Below, piece after piece: positions 47,106 through 57,200 of a DNA stretch of 64,000 nucleotides. The stretch comes from Panonychus citri. Its lineage: Eukaryota; Arthropoda; Arachnida; Trombidiformes; Tetranychidae. The notes under the pieces were generated by a model. That model had not been told where the DNA came from and made no database searches. It saw only the letters and a program-made list of their open reading frames with translations. Made by a program: the position numbers and the translations under genes. The stretch's first letter is position 1, and every line of letters begins with the position of its first letter. The stretch lies in the NCBI RefSeq assembly GCF_014898815.1, contig NW_026515428.1, positions 1,488,001-1,552,000 on the forward strand. The letters run 5' to 3'.

Positions 47106-48022
47106 ATGGATAAAAATTTGATTTGTGCTCTTCTAATCAACGCTACTCTTTGTTTAATGATTATTCTTTCATATTCATTTGCTGATAATTTCGAGCTAAA
47201 TACTAGGTTGAGAGAAGGGGAAGATGACAAATGGTTGGATGTAAATACCAAAACTCATAAACGGTCAATAAATAAAATCCTTAAAAACAGGTACTGGCGA
47301 CATGACCGTTGTTTCCATTGGGATATCTTATATGTTGATGACGCACCTATGGATCAGGTTTCCACTGAAATATCCTCTTGGGAGATTTTAATTGGATCAG
47401 TTCTTAATACAAATCTCAGGAGTTGTACGATGGTATTGGCTGCACTTTATCCTGAAAATTTATCTAAAATTGGATTACCTGATGAACAGGAGAATATTGA
47501 TTTGAAAATAATTTCGACACTTGGAGTTTGATCAAGTTTCAGGTTCTGCAGTCACAACTTTAGATGATAACATTGAATCGTATAGAAAATTCAAAGTATC
47601 GACTCGTTCGATTGCATTACAATTTAATGGAAGGCAACAAACTATGATTATGTTAACAATCTTACTAACCTTTCGTTTCTAATAACAAAATCTGAAGCAT
47701 TTATTTCAGAAATCATTTGGTTCTCATTTCATGGAACGAGTTGACTCTTAGCAAGCGGAACACTTTCCAAAGGTTAAGACTTCGAGATACTTTGGGAAGA
47801 GAAACATCGGTGATACATAGGAAAAATCGACGTACAAGAGTTTATCGATCACCGAGATTAGTCTTTTTACAGCCGATCGATAGTTCGAGAAGAACCACCG
47901 ACTATTCTGATCTCTTAGAATGTGCAGATTCATTTTCACTTTTGATGAACATTATCATCACGACACTTTTGTTCGAAATTACAAGAAATGGACTCCATGG
48001 ACATTATGAATTCTCTCATTAG
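47106..48022 (+). pseudogene. 309-residue secreted orphan gene, copy E (decayed)
   Basis: Starts normally (MDKNLICALLINATLC) and is open for 141 codons, then loses frame by several small deletions and insertions between about 47495 and 47715 (for example GAAATCATTTGG for GAAAATCATTTGG). From 47717 the frame is open again to the usual end. It is of the A/B type in its second half (RRTRVYRSPRL). AATAAA at 48168-48173 is kept. Confidence 0.88.
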
Positions 48023-48332
48023 TTAAAGAATCGTGGATTACAATTTTATAACGATGTTTAACAATTAAATTTGATTAATTTAGTTTGATTTTTCAGTTTT
48101 TCTTCACCTGAAATTTCATTTCCTGTCGTAATTTCTTGATGATTTTCTCTTTGCTTTTTACTTTTAAAATAAAGAATAAAGATTGTCGTTTATTGATCAC
48201 CGAGATCTTTATTATATTATGAATTATGAAATATGATTTTATTAAGTTTTATTCGAATTTCTGGTTGAGAGAAAATAGATTTTCAAGTTTCGCGCTTTTC
48301 TTTTTGTTCACTTTCTTTTCTACCACCTGATC

Positions 48333-48455
48333 CAACACCACCGATCTCCGTTTTGACCTTTCCGCCTTTCGTTAAATTGTGCGACTCGTTGAACGAGAAA
48401 ACTGGTTTCAATCTTCTGAAAACAATAGTCAATGAGGGATCATCGCCATCATCAT
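48333..48455 (-). other. Foreign insertion with exon-like composition
   Basis: Replaces about 30 bases (GGTAATCATTTCG...) found at the same point in the other units. On the minus strand it is open and richer in GC than its surroundings, encoding the motifs SLTIVFRRLKPVFSFNESHN and GGKVKTEIGGVG. It looks like a piece of a coding exon from a gene not present in this window. Confidence 0.5.
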
Positions 48456-48534
48456 TGTTATTCAATCTCAGCATGTATATTTAAATTCATTCAATTAGAC
48501 TTTAATTGTTAAAATTTAGTTTCCAGTTGACAAA

Positions 48535-49782
48535 ATGTTCGCAATTAGATCATCGCTTCCATTTCGATGTGAGATGAACAGATTAAGATGTTTTCGGATA
48601 AAATGTGATAATCAATTTAACCGAAGTTACTCTTCACATGTTACCTTTAGAATAACTAATTGTTTACCGAATTCTAATCAACGAAAATTGTTTAATTTCA
48701 CGACGAAACATCATACAATTGATTGGAATATATTCTGGTCATCGAGAGCATCAATATCTTCCTCTGTCATCAAGCTCATCAGGATCTTCATCATTTTCAT
48801 CACAATCTACTGATATTGAATTGGGACCTTTGAATTTATCTCAAATTGCTGATGAATTGGGAAAATTATCAAATGCTGGTAAAACTGGATCATCACCGAA
48901 TGTTGCTCAAGATAGTGTATCAATAACTGATGTCGATTTAACTGAATTTACTTCACCAATCGACATAAACGATTTACCTGAAACCTTATTAACTGCTTCT
49001 GACATTGGATTAACTTGGTTTGCGCCAACCAGTTAGTATATTAACATTAACATACATTGGTTAATACAGTCTTTCCTTCGGATTCACCTTCTTTCTCTTT
49101 AGAGTTAAACTATTTTGGAAGAAAAACTTAATCTGGTCAGAGAATCAGAGTTAATCTCTTATTTTCAAAACAATTCATTTTCTCATTATAATTAAACTTT
49201 TTTCATTCAATTAATTATCAATATGTTTTACTAATACAATCAGGAATATATCTTCATGTGATTGTAGATTTTCACTATCTTTCGATATAATCATTTCTGA
49301 CCAATTCTACAACTTCGATAATTTTCTTCAAAACCTTCGATGAATTAATTTTCTTTCTGGTGTTTTGATAAACAATTAGAATTGAAAATTATCTACAACT
49401 TATGATTGAATTGGTACAGATCAATTCCTTTGAAAAAGTTTATTTAGAAGAAAAAGGGTCAATTCTAGTGAGAAAAACAGAATTAAACCTCTTCAGCCCT
49501 GAAGACAAATTAATTCTAATGATTGTTTATTATAAAGAAAGAAGGTGAAAAAGACTGTATCTTTAATGATTCCGACCTTTAATCTTATATTTAGATATAA
49601 TCTTTAAATCACTCTTGGCAATTCTTGAACAATTACCATGGTGGGGATCGATTGCAGCTCTTACCCTTTGCCTGAAATTTTACTTTTTCCATTAATGATT
49701 CGTAATATGAGTAAGTATTTTGATCAACTCTTAATTGTCAGATAATCTATTCAATTGATTAATTTTCCTATCTTTTCACCTT
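48535..49782 (+). pseudogene. OXA1L: OXA1L pseudogene, unit E (MITE-interrupted)
   Basis: Exon 1 starts MFAIRSSLPFRCEMN but lacks two bases in TCTTCCTCTG(TG)TCATC, shifting the frame. The exon 1 donor reads GTTAGT instead of GTAAGT. A 491-bp mobile element lies in intron 1. Exon 2 follows at about 49589 with a one-base loss (TGCCTGAAATTTTAC). The copy ends in intron 2 at about 49782, where block R begins. Confidence 0.88.
49067..49557. mobile_element. Tc1/mariner-type MITE, 491 bp
   Basis: Bounded by CAGTCTTT and AAAGACTG, flanked on both sides by TA (49065-49066 and 49558-49559), which is the target duplication of Tc1/mariner elements. The inverted ends continue with a shared CACCTTCTTTCT block, offset by an extra eight or so bases on the left. 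No transposase frame inside, so it is non-autonomous. The uninterrupted target (TTAATATCTTTAAT) exists at the same intron position in units B (about 37600) and D (about 42938). Confidence 0.85.
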
Positions 49783-50010
49783 CTGATGAGAGATGATAAA
49801 TTGAGCTGACAATTAGCGGTTCGATGATCAATTAATTGTTAAAAGAGTTGTATTTGTTTGATTGTTTACGTTTTTACAGATTAATTGTCTAAATAGAAAT
49901 GATAGTTAACGTGATGATCAACTCAATCTAAATTATTATATGAAAGTCTTAGAATTGACAAAAAAGGGATGATGATTATCTTCTCAGTGATTCTGTAAAT
50001 AGATGATGAT
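49783..50010. repeat. Partial repeat block R at the right end of the amplified region
   Basis: Matches 45159-45380 in the same orientation. Amplified sequence ends a few bases beyond. Confidence 0.85.
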
Positions 50011-52306
50011 GAAGATAAAGATGATTTTTGGATCTTATTGTTGAGATAAATTAACAACAAATAAGATGAGGAAACATATTAACACAATCAAGTATAAAAA
50101 CCGTTAGAGATGAAGAAAGTGAGAGAAGAGAGAGAGAAACAAAAACAAGAATCATTGAAGCTTGTTTACTAATCGAGATGAGAATCAGATGATGATGAAG
50201 ATGAAGATGAGGAAATGTATCAAACTCTTAATTCTTTGTCATCATCATCATCATTATCTTCATGTTGAAATTTTTTGTGTCACCATTGAATGTATCCAAT
50301 ACATTGAATATAATGGTTAAAGTGAAAATTGTTGTACTGAATTTATTTACTCGATACTTGAATCTTTCTCTTCATCATCCTGATCATCTTACAATTTTTC
50401 TCTCATTTCGATTGTTTTGTTCAAATAGGAAGATGAAAGTGAAGAAAAAGTTCGATCTTCGAATTTCTCTCTGCCTTTTTTCCGTTGTTTTTAACATTTT
50501 TCTCGTTCTATTTTATCCTTCGTCAAACGATAAAAATAGGGATGAGGATGGAGAGAAAAAAAGAGAAAAATTCTGCTGAAAGTGTATCATGTCAATAGAT
50601 AGTTGGCTTTTTGGTGTGTCTCTTGAGATTCAATCAGATGAACTTTTTTTTATCTACACTCAGGACCTTTTTTATTCACTGAGTTTCATCCTAATGGAGG
50701 TGATGATGATGAAGAGAGAAAGGTAAGAGAGAGAGAGAGGGAGAAATTGAAGAGATGATGAAATAAAAGGAAAAAGGAAAAAGAATTGATGAAGATTATC
50801 ATCACCAAGGTACTTTCATCCATTTCAATTGATTGTCAAATTCAAGGCATGTATTTCCGTTTCCATCTGATGATAGAGTTTATATAAAATTTGAACATCT
50901 ATTCATGGTTTCATCTTACAATATAATCTTAATCATGTCACATGAAATTGTGATTTAGTTGTTGATAGCACTTTTCATCATGTGATCATCTTCACAACTC
51001 ATTGGTGTTAATTGCGTCAAATTTTGCTGAATCAAACATTTACCATGAAGAGAGATAAGTTCTGATCAGATCATTTTCTATTCTCTTTATTATTAATATT
51101 TTCTCCTCGCCATCGAAAACTAAATCAGTTAATCAAGTGATTCTCACGCGAAAAAATAAATAAATTGTGCTTGAAACAATCAACAACAAAGATGATTAAA
51201 TATCAATGTTAACTTTTAACTTGAAACTTTTTGTTCATTGTAAATGGTTAACAATCAACTAATCATGATGAGAAAAAAAATATCATTTTCTAATCAATGA
51301 GTTATATCATCAAAAGTAATTTATTATCACTTTACAATTGATTATCGTTGAAAAAAAAGTGATGATCAAAGTTGATTGTTGTCTTTTTTTGGCAAAACAA
51401 TCAAGGACAGACAATGTCATTGATTATTGTTAAAAACTGGATCAATTTGATCATTTTTTATGTAAAGATTGATTAATTTAATCATCTAACTAAATCAACC
51501 CTTGATTTAAACTTTGATTACATTGAAATCGTTTTTCATTAACTTTTCATTCAATTAAATCACAACAACAAAATCATCAATTATCATCAATGGATTAGAA
51601 TGAAAAAAAATCATGTTAATCATGATACGAAATCATTACAATCAACTAATCATCAGCGATTAATATTGATTTGAGATGCAGTTGATCAATCAAATTTCAT
51701 TTAATTGTTGTTCATTTGGCAAAATTATTAATATTTCATGGTAACAATTTAAGTTTTCACAATTAAAACCTAAATTTGCATAATTAAACAATCATATATA
51801 TTTTATATATTCAATTGAAGTATCAAATCAATCAAATTTACAGAATTTAAATTATTAAAAACAATCAATAGATTTACAATTAATTACAATTTGTTCAACA
51901 ATTAATATCAATATAAATTTTGTGTGTAAGATTTTCAATCGTTACAATTAAAATTGAATACAATGTATAAAATTAATTTCTTGTCATATAAACTAAATTG
52001 AGCTTTTGTTTTGGTTTAAATTACAATAACAGTTAATAGAGTAACAATTAAGGTTAATTGTTTGCTTGTGATTAATTAAATTGACAAAGTGAAAAAAAAG
52101 TTTGGGCAAAGTTTCAATGGATTAAATAAATTTCACTTCTAATCCAACACAATTAAAAAGCTAATAGAAAATTTTTCCTCTCGGTTACAATTAACAAAAA
52201 GTGATTGGAGTTGAATTTTTTTTTTCCTGTTGAGAATCAATTTTTTCATCAATTGTTCAACTAATTGTCAGGTTAATTAAGTGAGAGGAAACTGATGGTT
52301 AATTAA
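50011..52306. other. Intergenic, right flank of amplified region
   Basis: No supported gene. The 105-codon frame at 50262-50579 is AT-rich and featureless. 51285-51595 holds repeat block Q, including GGCAAAACAATCAAGGACAGA also seen at about 40620. This Q copy is not attached to a 309-gene or OXA1L copy, so it may be the original location or a remnant of a further lost unit. Confidence 0.55.
51285..51595. repeat. Repeat block Q, isolated copy
   Basis: Matches 40520-40740 and 39555-39710 in the same orientation (for example CAAGGACAGACAATGTCATTG and AATCGTTTTTCATT). Confidence 0.8.
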
Positions 52307-54268
52307 TTAAAACCCTGTTGTTGTTAGATGGCAGTGATTACCATAAAAATTTGAAGCCTCGATTGTGGTGTTACCCTGATTGGATTCACAGGTTGATTGT
52401 AATTGTTGTTGTTGTTGATTAGGTTGATGGTGATGATGATGATGAAGGTGGGAAACTGGTGAGGGTGTGAGGGTATTGTGATGATGATGATAATGATGTT
52501 GATTAATTAAACCAGAATCATTTGGAGCCATTGAATTGAATTCATAGATTTCGGCTTCAATTGTTCCCGTTAGAACGGGAATTGTCATGAAACCGGACGA
52601 ATCTAAAGTTAATTGTGATGGAATCAAATCAGGTCCCCAAATCTCATCAATACACTCCAATTGTTCAGTTAATTGTTTACCATTCGACTCATCACCATGT
52701 TGATCAATTAGATGATTAGTATTGGCTGTGGTGATTAGTGACTCTCCGCAATTACCTTGAATTGAAACGCTTCCAACAAGACAATTAGTTGTTAACTCGC
52801 ATCTAATCATATAATTGTAACAACAGAACAGCAATTAAATTAAATTTAGTTTTAATCAACTTGATTGGTAAAAATTTGACTTGGTAATTAATCAAACTAT
52901 TAATTAGTACTTACTTATTGTTGTTTCCTGAAATTCTGGAAAGATTGATAAAATTTAATTTATCTGTGATTAAGAAGAAGACACAACAATTAGATTAGTG
53001 ATTATAATTTAATTGCTGATTGTTGTTGTTTATTTATTAGCAATTACAATTTATTATCATCATGTGTTAATCATGATTAACTTTATTACCAATTGATTGT
53101 TACATTTACTACCGATTATGATTACTAAATTGTCCATAAATTGTTTACTATTTGTTTTATTGTCACTTTTTATGGTTTACAACAAATCATTACGATTAGT
53201 TGATTGTTGTTCTAGTGATCAACTTATTTGATTAATATTAATAATTTCATTTGAATCACAGTCTCCATATTGTTATTTATTAAGTTAATTGTCAAATGAT
53301 AAAAAAAAGATATTCACAATTAACTTTTGTTGGTCACAAACTAAATCAGAAATTTAATTTGAAATAATCAATCAAGATGATCAACTAATTGTTTCCCTAA
53401 TGGCAAATCAAAAATTGGGAATAAAAAAGTGACTAGACTGAAATTAAATCAACAATTAACAAAAAGTTATAATACTTAATATTTATAAGAGGAAAACAAA
53501 AGCAAAATTGTGATTTAATTAGTGGTCACTTTTGAATCAAATTGTGATTAAAATTGTGCTAATTATCATTATAATCAAGAGTAATTAACGTTGATTAATT
53601 GATATTCTGATACTTTGCCCACTGAGAGGTAGATAATTTAAATTCACAATTAAATTTAGATCAACATCAATCAATCAAAAATGAATTAACAAAAAAGTAT
53701 CACAATTTAACCTTTAAATTGTCAACAATTAACTCTCACCTTTTCGGGAATCATCATCACTACGTATCTTCATCACCAAGATGATGATAATTGCGACAAT
53801 AATTAAGGTAACAATGGTTCCCATTAAAAGTAACACTGAAGTTGAGACAACAGTTTCTTCAAAATAATCTAAATTTAATTATAACAATTAAGAAAGAGAG
53901 AGAGAGAGAGAAGATATTAAGTTAACAATCTAATCAATGGAATCAATATTGATCACAATTACCTGTTTGCCATCTCTCAGCGACCAAAGTGTTACCGTTA
54001 ATTGTTACAATTGGACTTTGTCCACGACCATTGGAAGCATAAGTGACCAAGTGAAATAAATTGCCCGCGGGCAAAGCATTGGCTATAAAAAATGGATACT
54101 CAGAGGAGGTTAAATTGTTGATAAGGCGTTTTTTCCCTGAGGCGTTAATGTAAACCTCAAGGTGAAAGGTTTGCTCAAGTCCACCAGAATAACCTGGATT
54201 ACATTCAATGGTCAGTGTATGGGCAGTTATATTGGTCAGTGTACAATTTTCTGGTGCATCGGGTGGAC
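52307..54268 (-). CDS. Sidestep-like adhesion protein, C-terminal part (FN3, TM, tail)
   Basis: Minus-strand exons 54268-53963, 53868-53740, 52927-52915 and 52802-52307, all phases consistent. The first encodes one fibronectin type III domain beginning GPPDAPENCTLTNITAHTL and containing CNPGYSGGLEQTFHLEVY, which resembles the membrane-proximal FN3 of the Sidestep family of arthropod axon-guidance immunoglobulin proteins. The second encodes a single transmembrane helix (VLLLMGTIVTLIIVAIIIIL) with a basic stop-transfer KIRSDDDSRK. A 13-nt microexon follows, then a 165-codon exon (stop included) for a His/Gln-rich cytoplasmic tail. The Ig-domain exons and signal peptide are missing and must lie beyond the right edge or far upstream. 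Sidestep family membership is by resemblance of the FN3 motif; a nephrin-like protein is the alternative. Confidence 0.75.
52323..52335 (+). promoter_or_regulatory. CTCF-core-like site 6 (in coding exon)
   Basis: TTAGATGGCAGTG resembles the other sites but lies inside the last coding exon of the Sidestep-like gene, so coincidence is more likely here. Confidence 0.2.
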
Positions 54269-57200
54269 CTTGAAAATGATTCAAAAAGAATACAAAATCA
54301 ATCAGTAAGAATATTAATCCAATCAACTTGACAATCGAAAATATTAGAAACTTTTACAAGCTCAGAATTAATTTATCTAAACTACTTGGATAATATTTAA
54401 TACGATTAGATTATTTAATGTTCATGTTACTACTATTTAGCAGTGACAAAATTGTTTCCATGATGAATGTTGAACTTTTTTCTCATTCATTCCCAACGAA
54501 CTGAGATCATGATGATGGAGTGAAAAAAGTTCATTCTAAAAGATTTCAAATCCACAATTCAGTTGATATTGTTACGAATTTTTTTCCCCAATTGTTAAAC
54601 TTTAATTTGATTAATAATTTTTTCCCCTAAGAAAATTAATTGTTCAATTAACTGATTAGTCTCATTGGACTCAATCAAATCTGTTACCAATTGAGACTCT
54701 TAAACCAAACCAAAGTGCATATCGATTAGTTGATTGATTTAAATTGTCACAAGCAATGATATTAATCATTTGCATAATTTTAAACGGAAACAAACAGTTG
54801 AAAATTAATTGTAAACAATTAATCAAATTTTCTGTATAAAACAGAATGAGGAAAAAATCCAATTGATTTCTATCGATTAAGATTATCAACCAATTCAACT
54901 AATCAATTTGGTTACTCTTATTGTCCACCTCAAACCATTTCCACTTCCCATTTCATTCATTAGATTAATTATCTTGGGATCTTGTATTTGAATATTAAAT
55001 AAACTAAACTGACCACAACACGATAACCATCATGATAATAATAATATTTCCATGTCCAGTCAACGAAACGAAAAAACTAGCAACCAGGACACTTTGTCAT
55101 TCTGATGATGGTCATCATCACGCTTTTTCATTCCATTACGAGTGACCAATGGTAATGGGAGTGGGAAACTTTTTCCTCCTCCATCTTGGTTTATATATAA
55201 GTGTAAATGTTTGACTCATTTGATAATATTATGTAACAACAACAATAACAGAAAAGAGTGTGAATATAATGAGTAATGTAAGAAGGATGATTCTTGGTGT
55301 ATACTTGAGATGATGGGACACAAAAGAGGGTGATAATGGGGTGGCTCATATTAGCTGAGAGAAAATGTTGAAAACTATCCATTGAGTTTCTTATTCATGT
55401 TCAAGAATCTTATCATCTTCTTTTTTTTTGTCTTCCTCATCAACATCATTTTCTTGAATATGATTATTGATATTTTCTAACCATGTAAATACAAGGAAAG
55501 AAATCAAATGAAATAACATCTCATCATCATCATCATCATCAACAAATTGAATTCAATGAACTGATTGACAATCAAGTATTCAGAATATCAACTTATACTC
55601 TCTGAATCTCTTGAAACTTTTGCATTGTAAATCTTTCCAATTGATTTTTATCAAATGATGACATTAATCATGATCACAGTGAGAAGGTGATAATAAGAAT
55701 GATGATTTAGATTGATGATGATGCTGTCGATCAACAAATAAGCAAAAAGTCAATCATTTAATATTATCAGAAAAAGAGAGAGATAGAAAGTTTAATTTTC
55801 TGGAAACTAAAATGATTGACAGTTAATTGGTTATAATAATAATCGTAATCAACTTTATAAACTAATCATTATTATCTCTTGTATATGAAGTTGGACATGA
55901 ACATTTAACACAGAAAAAAGTTAAGGTCAACGAAAGTGATTTAGATGATTTTGATTATCAATTTAATAAAATCTATCAACTTGAGATATGTAACAATCAA
56001 ATTGATAGACTAACAATTTCACTAATTGTTCAAATAATCTTCATTTAGGCTCTTAACGAATCAGGTAACAATTAACAGGTTAATTAACTCTTCAAGAAGT
56101 TCTGATTACAATTGAATGACCATAAAAGTATCTAAATGGACAAATTTAGATGAGCGAAACTTTTTTTTTCGAACTCTTCTTTTTATCGATTTTCAACAAG
56201 AAAAATAGATCGTTAGCACGTTAGAACTCAGAGTCTCAAGGACTTTACAAATTCGATAATCGATAGATTATTATCTCTATCCTAAGAGTGAAGATTATCA
56301 TAAATTATTATTATATCGAAAGAGGAAGAGACTAAACGAAAAGAGTAAAAAATTTTCTGTTCTAATTTTTTTTCCTTTTTCGCTTTCGTTTTGCTTTTTT
56401 CGTTCGAGAGAAAGTGAGAGAGAATGAGAGAGAGAGAGAGATTAATTAACAATATTGTTGACAATTTGATGAAATGTTAGTTAATCGATCGCAAATGTGA
56501 ATCATTAAAAATTGATCATCAACATGAAAATCGACAATCGATAATCAACTAGAGCAAAAAGCAAAAAGATGTTAACAAATCTGAGAATTGATTTAATTAA
56601 GATTGATAAATGATAAACAGTTAAGTCAGAAAATAAAAACGTAACAATAACAGATAAGAAATTATCATCAACAGAAAAACTACTGAGTGATTATCATGAA
56701 ATAAGATGAATTATCGGCAATGGGAATTATTTTTCCGTTTCCTCATTCATTCAACATTTTTCTCCTTGATGGTCAATAAATCAAGTTAATTATTGTCCGA
56801 TATGCTAATATAATATCAATAAAGGGCAAATTCACAACAATTCAGGTCAAGATAATAAACGTACTAAGATATATTTCTGCTTCTGGAAGCACATCAATCA
56901 CCATAATAATAATAATAATCAGAATTAGAATCAGAATTGAAATCTAAGTAATGATTAGATATTCATTTTTCTCTCTCTTCATCGATTTTCGACCAAATCA
57001 GAGTAAAGTTCTCAATTCGAAAGTGTAAATGAAAGTTGATATTACGAGAGAGATATGATGAGAAATGATTTTTGTTCATTGCAATCAGAACTTTGGAAAT
57101 TTTCATCATGAAAATTGAAACATTATCAACAACATGAATTTCCTGATGATGAGGATGAAAAAGTTGTTTTCTCAGCAGAAAAAAATAAAACAAAATAAAG

